64,000 bases of DNA from G963667675 sp965197565 (GTDB taxonomy: Bacteria > Chloroflexota > Dehalococcoidia > Lucifugimonadales > UBA3495). The number at the start of each line of letters is the position of its first letter. Positions within the stretch are counted from its first letter, which is position 1. Location: assembly GCA_965197565.1 (NCBI GenBank), contig CBDANK010000004.1, positions 744,001 through 808,000 on the forward strand. The letters are read 5' to 3'. The notes below the pieces were generated by a model, which was not told the DNA's origin, searched no databases, and saw nothing but the letters and a program-made list of their open reading frames with translations. The translations under genes and the position numbers were made by a program. Below, piece by piece: positions 1-8,234 of the stretch.

Positions 1-226
1 GTATCTGACCGATTTCATTCAGGTGCCGGCCTAAATAACAACCGCCGAACACCATCAACTCGCTCTGGTTCCCTTCAAACTCGCCTTCCTTCTGGACTTT
101 AGGCATTAGACCATGTTCCGTCAGGTAACCCCTTACCTCTTGGTCTTCCGAGTCCGGTTTATCCAGGTTGTATATCAGCTTGACCCGGTACATGAAAAAA
201 TCCGCAGGCTCCACTTTAATAAACAT
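1..226 (-). CDS. Hypothetical protein, C-terminus outside window
   Basis: The reading frame opens with ATG at 226-224 and stays open to the window edge, giving 75 codons. An AAGGAGG ribosome binding site sits at about 233-239, at good spacing. The visible protein begins MFIKVEPADFFMYRVKLIYN and is acidic, without a membrane segment or signal peptide. I do not recognise the family. It lies 31 bp downstream of the ketopantoate-reductase-like gene on the same strand, so the two are probably co-transcribed. The missing C-terminus prevents any functional call. Confidence 0.6.
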   Translation of the reverse strand, partial: MFIKVEPADFFMYRVKLIYNLDKPDSEDQEVRGYLTEHGLMPKVQKEGEFEGNQSELMVFGGCYLGRHLNEIGQI

Positions 227-257
227 CCGGCTCCTCCTTATTCAGACCCTGCGGGCA

Positions 258-1307
258 CTACCGGCCCGCCGCTTTAAGAAGCCGGTCCACGTTCGAGGGG
301 TCCGGCTTTAACGAACCGTCATCTATGCCTCGCATAGCATCGGTAATAGCGTCGTTGAAAGGGGTGGGCACCGCCGCTTCCCTTCCCTTTTGGGACACAA
401 ACCCGTTCATCTGGTCGATTTCCGACCGCCGCCCCTTTTTTACGTCCTGGGCCATAGAGGCCAGCCAGTTAACCCGGCCTCCTTGGGCGCGCATATAATC
501 GTCCAACTCTTCGAATACGTCGCCCCGGTCGGCCTCAGCCCAGAGGCTGGCCGGTTTGCTGTTAATGTCAACCACATCCAGGCCTTGGGTCAAGCCGACC
601 ATGGCAGCCTCCTTGGCCAAGTGAATTCGGATCAGCCGGCACCTGGGGTCTTGGGCCATCTCCTGGGAGCCCAGTCCTGACACTGCGGAGATACCGTTGC
701 CCATGCAGTTTTGGCTCAGCTTGGCCCAGCGCTCTCCCCACAGGTTATCGGTGGCGTAAGCGCCGTCGATGGTGTTGAGCAACTGGGCCACGCGCTCCAC
801 CCGGGGAGTTATCCGGCCGTCTTGTTCCCCAATGCGGAAGACGTGGTGGCCGGAGTCGCGGCCCACCGAGCCGCCCCGTATGACGTGCCCAGGCTCCCAC
901 AACGCGACCTCGATGTGGGAGGCTACGCAACCGACCTCCCGGTCGCTACCCACGATGCTGCCAATGACCGGGTCGTTCCAACAGTTCTGCAAGGATATGA
1001 AAAAGCCGTCCGGCTTCACGTACCGCTTGATAAAGTGGGTGGCCCATTCGGTGTCGTAGGACTTGACCGAGATAATCGCGTAATCAAAGGGCTCTTGAAT
1101 ACCCTGGGCGTCGGTCAGGTGCATCGCTTTAGCGGACACGGTGAAGTCGCCCTGGCTGCCGCTGGCCCTCAACCCTTGCTTTCGGACCGCTTCCACGTGT
1201 TCCGGCCACATGTCCACCAGGGTCACGTCCTGCCCCTCCCTGGCCAGGAAAGCTCCAACATAACTGCCTACCGCGCCGGCTCCCATTATTCCGATTCTGT
1301 CGCCCAA
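258..1307 (-). CDS. Ketopantoate reductase (ApbA/PanE) family oxidoreductase
   Basis: This cytoplasmic NADP-dependent 2-dehydropantoate 2-reductase family protein of 349 residues starts with TTG, with GGAGG about nine bases upstream; an ATG at residue 8 is an alternative. The Rossmann glycine motif GAGAVG lies at residues 9-14. A central segment WAKLSQNCMGN carries the Lys and Asn expected in the PanE catalytic region. The C-terminal helical domain (roughly 190-340) includes the NGF segment typical of the family. The length is slightly above the usual 300 because of insertions. True PanE reduces ketopantoate for coenzyme A synthesis. No other pantothenate gene is nearby, so a related 2-oxoacid reductase is equally possible. 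It is followed by a small unknown gene in the same direction. Confidence 0.82.
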   Translation of the reverse strand: MGDRIGIMGAGAVGSYVGAFLAREGQDVTLVDMWPEHVEAVRKQGLRASGSQGDFTVSAKAMHLTDAQGIQEPFDYAIISVKSYDTEWATHFIKRYVKPDGFFISLQNCWNDPVIGSIVGSDREVGCVASHIEVALWEPGHVIRGGSVGRDSGHHVFRIGEQDGRITPRVERVAQLLNTIDGAYATDNLWGERWAKLSQNCMGNGISAVSGLGSQEMAQDPRCRLIRIHLAKEAAMVGLTQGLDVVDINSKPASLWAEADRGDVFEELDDYMRAQGGRVNWLASMAQDVKKGRRSEIDQMNGFVSQKGREAAVPTPFNDAITDAMRGIDDGSLKPDPSNVDRLLKAAGR

Positions 1308-1488
1308 AAGCTAAACCTCCTGCGTCTACCGGTAGGCCGCCGCTGGTCTGCTGTTCTATTGAAACCGTTGAAACCGTACGGGGAATCGCCGGTTGATTTA
1401 ACCCGGAGTTCCTTCCCATCGGGTGTACAAATGGTAGTACAGCCCTGTCAAAGTGGCAAGCTCCGCCGGATGGAGGTAACTGTTCAGA

Positions 1489-1550
1489 GTTGGTCAGCAC
1501 ACTAACACGGAACCGCTCATCCTGAGCGCAGCGCAGCGGAGTCGAAGGAC
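1489..1550. repeat. 62-bp dispersed repeat, inverted copy at 13267-13328
   Basis: This block contains CTCATCCTGAGCGCAGCGC and ends in GTCGAAGGAC. The reverse complement of 13267-13328 matches it with three mismatches over 62 bp. It lies in the 690-bp gene-free stretch 1308-1994, which holds only repeat material. Short copies of a GGATGGAGTTCAGGGCCTCC motif near 1577 and 1799 are also present there. Confidence 0.8.
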
Positions 1551-1646
1551 AGATCCCCCTCAAATCTGAACAGTTACGGATGGAGTTCAGGGCCTCCCAG
1601 AGCCTTTCGATTCTCAATGTTAGGTGAATACAGACTACCACGCCCG

Positions 1647-1765
1647 GTCATTCTGAGGAGCTTGCGACGAAGAATCTAAAAGTCTTGATCGGAGAATCGG
1701 CCTTGACTTGCAAGAGCGATTTTAGACCCTTCACTCCGTTCAGGGTGACAATTAAAAGACCCTGC
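1647..1765. repeat. 119-bp dispersed repeat, direct copy at 60911-61029
   Basis: The block begins GTCATTCTGAGGAG and ends AGACCCTGC. The copy at 60911-61029 has the same length and differs at only two positions (C/T near base 13, A/G near base 108). Both copies are intergenic. The near identity over 59 kb suggests recent spread or gene conversion. Confidence 0.9.
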
Positions 1766-1994
1766 GCTTTTCTCATGCGATTGCCCTGTAAGCTCCGGCG
1801 GATGGAGTTCAGGGCCTCCAGCAAATCCTTGACCCTATTCGTTATCGCTAGTAGCATGAAAGGCGCCCCGCCAATACTCACCCAATGGAAAAATCGCGTG
1901 GTATCTCTCGCGCAATAGAAACCACAGACCGGCCGGAAATCCTTGGCTCCCGGTATCGGTTTCGGACCCAAATCAACCAGTTCAGAGGCGTTAG

Positions 1995-3215
1995 ATGTTC
2001 CTGATGCGGTTTACCGAGCGTGCCTACACCAACTACACCGAGGAGGAAGTGCGGAACAGCCTCAATAGCTCGGTGCGCCTCACCTTCTCCAACTCCCACT
2101 TCGACCCCGCATTGGGCGCCCGGATGTTCGATGAGTACCTGACCGAGTACGAATATTGCGAAGAGATGGGCTTCGAGGGCCTGATGCTGAACGAGCACCA
2201 CAATACCCCCACCTGCTTGGGGGCCACTATGAACCTGGAGGCCGCCATCCTGGCCCGGGTGACCAAGACCCCCAAGATCGTACTTTTGGGCAACCCCTTG
2301 CCCATCTTCGACAACCCCGTCCGCTTGGCTGAGGAACTGTCTCAAATCGACCTCATCTCCAACGGCCGGTTGGTCTCGGGATTCGTCCGGGGCACCGGGG
2401 TGGAAAGCCTGGCAACCAACACCAACCCGCTGTTCAACCGGGAGCGGTTCGAAGAAGCCCACGACCTAGTCCTCAAGACTTGGACGACGCCGGGGCCCTT
2501 CCGCTGGGAGGGCAAGCATTATCACTTCCGAGTGGTAAACCCGTTCATGGCGCCGCTTCAGAAGCCCCATCCCCCTATCTGGATTCCGGGAACGGGCAGC
2601 CCGGATACTCTTGAGTGGTGCGCCGACCACCACTATCCCTATCTATTTTTGGAAACGGACCCAGGGGTGACCCAGGACATGATGGATGTCTATTCGGACC
2701 GGGCCAGGGAAAACGGCTATGAGGCGGGGCCGGAGCACTTCGGCTACTTGCTCAGGGTCCTGGTGCAAGACACCGACGAGAAGGCCCGTGAGGCCGGCAA
2801 GGGTTTTCTGTCGGGCAACGTAGGTGTGGGACAAGTGCCTCTTCCCAGGGACTACATGTCTCCGCCGGGTTACAACATCGGAATGCGGCAGGCCCGGTAT
2901 CAAGAGCCCCGTTTTCAACGGTTGCGGGAACGGGTTAACCGCGACCCCTTCGCCTTCGTTGACCCGGCAGGTTACAACGCAGCCATTGACGCCAACCGCT
3001 GGGTCATCGGCAGTCCGGACACCGTGATAAGCAAGCTGCGGGAGGTCTGCGCCCGGGTCAGGCCCGGCATTTTAGGGGTATGGACCAATGACGGCTCCAT
3101 CAGCCACGCCGACAGCATGCGCTGCTTGGACCTGGTAGGCCAAGAAGTCCTGCCCGCTCTGAGGGATATTGGAGAAGAACTGGAACTGACCGACCCTTAC
3201 CAGAAAGCGCCGTAA
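1995..3215 (+). CDS. LLM-class flavin-dependent oxidoreductase
   Basis: This luciferase-like monooxygenase family protein of 406 residues adopts a TIM-barrel and uses reduced FMN or F420 to oxidise an organic substrate. The N-terminal region has a family-typical stretch with LNEHHNTPTC, where the EHH resembles the bacterial luciferase-like substrate site. It is followed by LLGNPLPIFDNPVRLAEEL and DLISNGRLVSGFVRGTG, which match the conserved 'NP.R.AEE..LDLLS.GR' and 'GfgrG' elements. Later segments RFEEAHDLVLKTW and PHPPIWIPGTGSPDTLEWCA complete the barrel. A second ATG three codons downstream is an alternative start. Repeats flank it on both sides and no partner flavin reductase is adjacent. 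The substrate cannot be predicted. Confidence 0.88.
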   Translation: MFLMRFTERAYTNYTEEEVRNSLNSSVRLTFSNSHFDPALGARMFDEYLTEYEYCEEMGFEGLMLNEHHNTPTCLGATMNLEAAILARVTKTPKIVLLGNPLPIFDNPVRLAEELSQIDLISNGRLVSGFVRGTGVESLATNTNPLFNRERFEEAHDLVLKTWTTPGPFRWEGKHYHFRVVNPFMAPLQKPHPPIWIPGTGSPDTLEWCADHHYPYLFLETDPGVTQDMMDVYSDRARENGYEAGPEHFGYLLRVLVQDTDEKAREAGKGFLSGNVGVGQVPLPRDYMSPPGYNIGMRQARYQEPRFQRLRERVNRDPFAFVDPAGYNAAIDANRWVIGSPDTVISKLREVCARVRPGILGVWTNDGSISHADSMRCLDLVGQEVLPALRDIGEELELTDPYQKAP

Positions 3216-3319
3216 CGCCGGCTTCCGGATTTCACTGATACATGAACAAAGAACTAAACTTTGGTGCTTCTCCATCGTCACTCCCGCTTTCGGAGGCCTT
3301 TGCGTAACCCCCACCCCTG

Positions 3320-3501
3320 TCATTCCGAACGCAGCGAAGCCCTTCGGCTGCGCTCAGGATAAACTCCGTGAGGAATCTCAAACCTATGTCAGCAAGCACT
3401 GGCTCTGTAGCTGGACCGACGCGACGACTCTGGCCCAACGCTTTAGATTCCTCCCTCCGGTCGGAATGACAAGTTGAGCGACCAGTTACGCAAAGGTCTC
3501 C
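3320..3501. repeat. 182-bp dispersed repeat, inverted copy at 25824-26003
   Basis: The stretch 3216-3625 holds no gene. Its core runs from a CATTCCGAACGCAGCGAAG motif to GTTACGCAAAGGTCTCC, and its reverse complement recurs at 25824-26003 with scattered mismatches. The segment after it (about 3502-3560) is another common dispersed sequence containing GGATTCCGGCCTTCGCCGG. Confidence 0.8.
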
Positions 3502-3625
3502 TTTCGCGGGAGTCCAGTATCCTGATTGCTGGATTCCGGCCTTCGCCGGAATGACGGGAGGGATAGGTTTAGATGTTTATTCACGCATCAGTAATCATGG
3601 GCAGTCAAACAGGAGATAGAGGAAT

Positions 3626-4411
3626 ATGGGCGCAGGGCATACCGAAGAGTTTGTAAACATAGGAGGTTCCAGGGTCCACTTGCTCAAAGGCGGTTCAGGA
3701 GAGCCGCTGCTGGTCCTCCACGGTGCCGGAGGAAACCACGGCTGGCTGCGTTACGCCCAAGCCTTGGCGGAGAAGTACACCGTGTACATTCCGACCCATC
3801 CGGGATATGGACAGTCCGACCGTCCCAGATGGCTGGAGACTATACCCGACCTGGCTTGCTTCTACACTTGGTTCATGGAAGACCGGGGCCTTGAAAGAGT
3901 CCGGGCCATCGGCTTTTCCATGGGAGGCTGGCTGGCCGCTGAAATAGCGGTGGCTTGCAGCCACTCCTTTAGCAAACTGATGCTGGTGGACGCTGCCGGC
4001 ATCAAGCCCGAAAAAAGCGAAATCCTGGACATCTTCATCATCAGTCCCGCTCAGATTCTGGAACAGCTATTTCACGATCCCAAGCAGGCGCCGGAATACG
4101 GCCGGGTATTCGGGCAAGAGCCCACGCCCGAACAGCGGGAGACCGCCGAAAGCAACCGGGAGATGGCGGTACGCTTGTGCTGGAAGCCCTACATGCACGA
4201 TCCCCGGTTGCCGGACCTGCTGGCCAGGGTCAATATCCCCACTCGCATTGTCTGGGGCCGGGAAGACCGGGTAGTGCCTGTGGAGTGCGGGGAACTCTAT
4301 CGCCAAGCCATCCCCGGCTCCGACCTAGTGGTCATGGACGACTGCGGTCACTTTCCTCAAATGGAAAAACAAGAAGAGTTCATCAAAGCGGCCCTGGACT
4401 TCATGGCCTGA
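3626..4411 (+). CDS. Alpha/beta hydrolase
   Basis: This soluble alpha/beta hydrolase fold protein of 261 residues has an oxyanion-hole motif HGAGG at residues 32-36. The nucleophile elbow GFSMGG puts the catalytic Ser at residue 98. The acid lies in WGREDRVVP and the base His in DCGHFPQMEKQEEF near the C-terminus, so the catalytic triad is complete. The order and spacing match MhpC/epoxide-hydrolase-like esterases and C-C hydrolases. The ATG is preceded by an AGGAG-containing stretch at good spacing. It stands alone between repeat-rich DNA and the surface locus. The substrate is unknown. Confidence 0.88.
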   Translation: MGAGHTEEFVNIGGSRVHLLKGGSGEPLLVLHGAGGNHGWLRYAQALAEKYTVYIPTHPGYGQSDRPRWLETIPDLACFYTWFMEDRGLERVRAIGFSMGGWLAAEIAVACSHSFSKLMLVDAAGIKPEKSEILDIFIISPAQILEQLFHDPKQAPEYGRVFGQEPTPEQRETAESNREMAVRLCWKPYMHDPRLPDLLARVNIPTRIVWGREDRVVPVECGELYRQAIPGSDLVVMDDCGHFPQMEKQEEFIKAALDFMA

Positions 4412-4574
4412 GACCCTTAACGGCCAGGCTTCGGCACGGCCTCCGCCGGGGCAGCCGGGACGACGGGGGTGAGTCACCCCATCAGTCTGAACAATTACTT
4501 GTTTTTGCCAAATATTGCATGTTCCTCGGATGCTGTTTATATTACTTATTGTTGCACGTATAGCTATCGAGTGA

Positions 4575-4591
4575 CCAATTGACGCAATTGG
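4575..4591. promoter_or_regulatory. 17-nt palindrome upstream of surface operon
   Basis: CCAATT and AATTGG arms flank a five-base spacer GACGC. The palindrome lies about 30 bases before the first gene of the surface locus, in a markedly AT-rich leader (about 4490-4620). It could be an operator. No promoter boxes are clear enough to call. Confidence 0.35.
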
Positions 4592-4605
4592 TAAATCGGG
4601 AAGGG

Positions 4606-4621
4606 ATGTTATTCGTAACAT
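4606..4621. promoter_or_regulatory. Inverted repeat overlapping the start codon
   Basis: The sequence ATGTTA-TTCG-TAACAT forms a perfect 6-bp stem with a TTCG tetraloop. Its 3' arm overlaps the first ATG of the surface gene at 4620. In RNA this hairpin would mask that start, leaving the second in-frame ATG at 4629 free. Confidence 0.4.
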
Positions 4622-5723
4622 GCCAATTATGACGCGCAGGCCGCGGGTCCTCGCGGCTATTCTTGGCGCGGTGGGGCTGGCCGCCCTTTTCCTTGTCTTG
4701 GCCCAAACCGCCCACGCTGGCGCACTGAGCAGCGTGAGCCTGACCATGAGTGACTCCCGGCCCGGCGCCACCGCCAGCAGCCACCAGTTCGGCTTTACCC
4801 CCGCCGAAACGACGCAAACAATAATGGGCCTTAAGCTCGAGTACTGCACCAGCGCCGCCGGAACCTGCACGACGCCCACCGGCTTGGGCACCACCAGCGC
4901 GATCCTCCCCGCCAACCTCCTCGATGGCTCCACAGCCAACGCCTTCTCCGGTTGGGACATCGTCAATACAACCAACGGAACCCTGGATGTCACCGAATCC
5001 ACGGGCGTCAGCGGGGCTTCCGCCCAGACCATCGCCGTCTCCGGCATAACCAACCCCGGCGCCGAGGCGGACACCACGGCCACGATTTTCTACGTCAGGG
5101 TGACCACCTACAGCGCAACCGCCCTGACCTCAGACAACGAAATCGACGATGGGGCCTTGGCCAGTGCGGTCGTGCCACCGGTTACAGTAACTGCCCGGCA
5201 GGACGCGATGCTGAACCTCACCGTCGCCGCCGTTGCTGATGGCACCACGATAGGGACCGGACAGAATACAACGGGAGGGTCAACTCCGACGGAGCTGAGC
5301 TTCGGCATTTTCAAGCCGCTGGGCACCACCAACGCCGAGACCCTGTTCTTGGCCCATGACCTCACGGTCAGCACCAACACTGCGATGGGATACAGCGTAA
5401 GCGTAGTCGGCGGCGACGACAACGCCATGGAGCTAAGCGACGGGAGCTCATCGATAGCATATGTCACGGCTAGCACCACCTGGGATGATGCCTCGACTAT
5501 CGGGTTTGGGGTCACCGCCAGGGCCGGCGGCGCCCCGGCAACTTTCAGCGACGGCTTGAGCTACTTCCCCGCGCCAGCCGGCAACCCGTTGGTGGTGGCC
5601 GAGCACGCCATGCCTATCTCCGGACACGATACCATGGTGGCCTACCGCGTCCAGGTCCAGTCCACCCTCCCCCAGGGCGATTACTCAGGGACCCTGACCT
5701 ATACCCTGGTGCCCAATTTCTGA
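4620..5723 (+). CDS. Secreted beta-rich surface protein, small WxL-like
   Basis: This exported protein of 367 residues has a classic signal peptide: basic MTRRPR, then a hydrophobic core to about residue 30 and an AHA cleavage site near residue 33. The mature part is rich in Thr, Ser, Gly and Ala and looks all-beta. The last about 150 residues contain LTVSTNTAMGYSVSV and end with YSGTLTYTLVPNF. The same pattern ends the giant protein at 8235-12048. The arrangement resembles the two motifs of Firmicute WxL domains, with Tyr or Phe in place of Trp. It is the first gene of a three-gene same-strand locus. The family assignment is inference from layout and motif position; the signal peptide and beta character are seen directly. 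Confidence 0.6.
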   Translation: MPIMTRRPRVLAAILGAVGLAALFLVLAQTAHAGALSSVSLTMSDSRPGATASSHQFGFTPAETTQTIMGLKLEYCTSAAGTCTTPTGLGTTSAILPANLLDGSTANAFSGWDIVNTTNGTLDVTESTGVSGASAQTIAVSGITNPGAEADTTATIFYVRVTTYSATALTSDNEIDDGALASAVVPPVTVTARQDAMLNLTVAAVADGTTIGTGQNTTGGSTPTELSFGIFKPLGTTNAETLFLAHDLTVSTNTAMGYSVSVVGGDDNAMELSDGSSSIAYVTASTTWDDASTIGFGVTARAGGAPATFSDGLSYFPAPAGNPLVVAEHAMPISGHDTMVAYRVQVQSTLPQGDYSGTLTYTLVPNF

Positions 5724-5809
5724 GCCGGATTGCTGTCGTCCCCCAGCCAGGCCCCGTATTGGATTGATGAGGAAAATATCTCGCCAATTATCTCCCGTGG
5801 TTCACGGCT

Positions 5810-6041
5810 GTGTTCAGGGCGCGTGCGTTTAGGACTCTTGTACGGGAGGTGGTAAATCTGCGACTGCGGCTGGCGGTGGTCTTGGCCGCGGTCCTGATAA
5901 CGCTGGCCGCGCTGGGAACGCCGGAGGCCGGGGCGCAAGACCTGGGCATCAGCATCTCCCCGCCGAACTTTGAACTGCAGGCCCAGCCGGGGCAGGTGGT
6001 GTCTCGGGAAATAGTAGTGTCTAACCTCCGGGGGGGGGGGG
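5810..6041 (+). pseudogene. DUF916-like membrane protein, 5' part (IS-interrupted)
   Basis: The frame opens with GTG at 5810 and encodes a signal peptide (LRLAVVLAAVLITLAALG, AGAQ cleavage). Next comes LGISISPPNFELQAQPGQVV, the opening strand of a DUF916/WxL-interacting-protein domain. After SNLRGG the coding sequence runs into a tract of 12 Gs and then the left end of an insertion sequence, whose terminal repeat supplies a TAA stop at 6056-6058. The rest of the protein resumes at 7385 in a frame that could have been continuous. The exact start is uncertain because a GGAGG-like stretch lies inside the frame near 5847. It should be read together with 7385-8113. Confidence 0.72.
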
Positions 6042-7377
6042 CTGATAGGGGTATGTAACGCCGGAAATCGGCTCTGAATGAAGCTTGGGAAGGCGCCGGG
6101 GAATCCGGCATTCTGGTGTTCGTTACGCAACCGGACACCGGAGGTCCCCCATGCGCCTTCCCAGAGAAACCTATCAGGTTCAGCAAACTATTGAAACGCA
6201 TTTACCTCACCTCTCCCAGCCACAATTGGCCGGTTTGGTCCTGTGGGTCTGCGGGGCCATTCTCGCCGGCAGCGCCTGCCAGAACGCCGTGGCCTCCGCC
6301 CTCTCCCCATGGCGCAGCTGGAACAACCTCCGCCAGTATCTCCGCGAGTGGCTCTACGACGGCGGCGACCGGGCACGCCCCTGCAAGACCCAACTGGACG
6401 TAACCCTCTGCTTCGCACCGCTGCTCCGGTGGGTGCTCACCTGGTGGGTGTCCGGCAGGCTGGCAGTGGCCATCGATCCGACTCTCAAGGGCGACCAGAC
6501 CACCGCCATCGTCATCAGCGTCCTCTACCGGGGCTGCGCCATTCCCGTGGCCTGGAGCATCCACCGCGCCACCCAGAAAGGCTCCTGGATGGATCCCACC
6601 GTGGAACTGCTGCGGGAACTGGCCCCAGCCGTTCCCAGGGAAATGACCGTCATCGTGCTCTGCGACCGGGGCATATCCAGCCCCAAGCTGTGGAAGCAGA
6701 TACGCGCCCAGGGCTGGCACCCCTGTATGCGCTACCGGAATAACATCACCTTCTGTACCGACGGCGGCAAACGATTGCCCGCGCGACGCTTCGTTTCCTT
6801 TCCCGACACGGCCTGGATCGGACGGGGCACCGCCTTCGGCACCCCCAAGGCCCAACGCCGCTGCACCCTGCTGGTGGTCTGGTACGCCCAGCAGGAGGAA
6901 CCCTGGATCATCCTCACCGACCTGCCGCCGGAAGCAGTGGGAGTGAGTTGGTACGCTCTCCGCTTCTGGATCGAACTGGGCTTCAAGGCCATCAAGAGCA
7001 TGGGCTGGAAGTGGGACAAGACCAGAAGGACCGACCCCACCCGCGTCTCCCGCCACTGGCTGGTGCTTTCGGTGGCGACGCTCCTGACCTTGGCCTAAGG
7101 CACCAGGGCGGAAGACGCCCATGACCGCAGGATCGCCCCAGGCAACCTGCGGGCGCCGCCCAAGTCGCTTGCTCCCCAGCATCGCAACAGTTGGCAGAAG
7201 CCGAAACGGAAGGTCAGCGTATTCCGGCGCGGCATCGATTGGCTGCGCCGTTTGATGCACAAGGGCAGGCTCTGGAACCGGGTCTGGCTGCTGCCCGAAC
7301 CCTGGCCCAAACACAAGCCCAACCTGGAAATCACCTGCCACGCGCCCCCCTGAAAACCCTTTACATACCCCTATAAG
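6042..7377 (+). mobile_element. IS4-family insertion sequence, 1336 bp
   Basis: The left end reads CTGATAGGGGTATGTAA (6042-6058) and the right end is its inverse, TTACATACCCCTATAAG (7361-7377). These are 17-bp terminal inverted repeats with one mismatch. The element sits in a G tract: 12 Gs precede it and 7-8 follow, so the target duplication lies within poly-G and cannot be delimited exactly. It carries one transposase gene. It interrupts the DUF916-like gene of the surface locus. Confidence 0.88.
6151..7353 (+). pseudogene. IS4-family transposase with premature in-frame TAA
   Basis: The start is ATG 6151, with GGAGGT about six bases upstream. The DDE catalytic residues are visible in AIDPTLKG, VLCDRGISS and the YREK motif YALRFWIELGFKAIK, whose spacing Y-2-R-3-E-6-K is the IS4 signature. 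A TAA at 7096-7098 stops translation after 315 residues. The same frame then stays open for 84 more codons (GTRAEDAHDRRIAPGN onward) to TGA at 7351-7353. A TAC/TAT-to-TAA nonsense change is the simplest explanation. All catalytic residues precede the stop, so the truncated protein might keep some activity. The element has one clear copy in the window. Confidence 0.85.
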
Positions 7378-7384
7378 GGGGGGG

Positions 7385-8113
7385 ATTCCTATCCGGATAG
7401 ACGCTACCAGCTTTGAGCCGGCGGGCAACCTGGGCCAAGCCGCCATAATCAACCGGCAAACCGACGTAGTTACCTGGACGTTGGTCAGCCCCAAGGAGTT
7501 CATCCTGGAGCCGGGTGGCCGCCAGACGGTCAGGTTCATCATAGACGTGCCTCCGGATGCTCCGCCGGGCGGACATTACCTTTCGATACTGGCGTCGTTG
7601 GACGCGGGCGACGCCGGACCGAGCGGCGTCTCGGTAGGGCAGCGGGTGGGCGCGTTGGTGCTGCTGCGGGTGGCCGGCGAGGTGAAGGAGGACCTGCGGG
7701 TGGCCGCCTTCGCCGGGCCCAGCCTCGCCGCCCGCGGGCCGGTCGACTTTGACCTGCTGGTCCGCAATCTGGGCAACGTCCATCTGAGGCCCGCCGGCGT
7801 CGTTACCGTCACCAATATGTTCGGCAACGAAGTAACCCGAATACCCGTCCCGGAAGAGAACATCCTGCCGGGGTCGGAGCGTACCCTGACGGTCACCTGG
7901 GACGCCGGCTGGCAGATTGGCTGGTTTACCGCCGAGTACGTTGGGATCTACGGGGCGCGGAATACCGTGGTGACCAGCGGCTCCACCGTGGTCATTTTTC
8001 CTTGGCCCATCGCCCTCCCGGCCTTGGCCGGGCTGGCCCTAGCGCTGTTCGTTGGCATCCGGGGCCGGCGGCGAATTTCCCGCAGCATCGCCGTACTCTT
8101 GGGAAAAGAGTGA
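7385..8113 (+). pseudogene. DUF916-like membrane protein, 3' part
   Basis: From 7385 the frame continues the interrupted protein: IPIRIDATSFEPAGNLGQ, then WTLVSPKEFILEPGG and PPDAPPGGHYLSILA. These match the 'SP..F.L.PG....' and 'P.DAPPG.Y' pattern of DUF916/WIP peptidoglycan-binding domains. A second beta domain follows. The C-terminus has one membrane helix (about WPIALPALAGLALALFVGI) and a basic cytoplasmic tail RGRRRISRS. The first in-frame start is TTG 7481, so an internal product is unlikely to be exported. In WxL systems this kind of protein links WxL proteins to the wall and membrane. Here it is split by the IS at 6042-7377. Confidence 0.75.
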
Positions 8114-8234
8114 GCCGCGCCGGACCGCCCCTTTCGCCCGGCGCGGGTTCCAACCCTTGCCGGCTTTGCCGGAATGACCGGGCCGGCCTTTTAACATAGT
8201 CCGGGCACTCCGGCCGGCACAACACGAGGACGCC

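Noticed and set aside
1129..1641. Minus-strand frame spanning repeats and the start of the ketopantoate-reductase-like gene
   Set aside because: Most of it is dispersed repeat and it overlaps the 5' end of a well-supported gene in another frame.
7096..7353. Possible selenoprotein or recoding in the IS transposase because selB is present
   Set aside because: The internal stop is TAA, not TGA, and no SECIS-like hairpin follows.
6202..7542. 446-residue open frame on the minus strand across the IS
   Set aside because: It lies opposite the transposase, has no recognisable domain, and its Gly/Ala/Pro-rich composition is that of a reverse-strand shadow.
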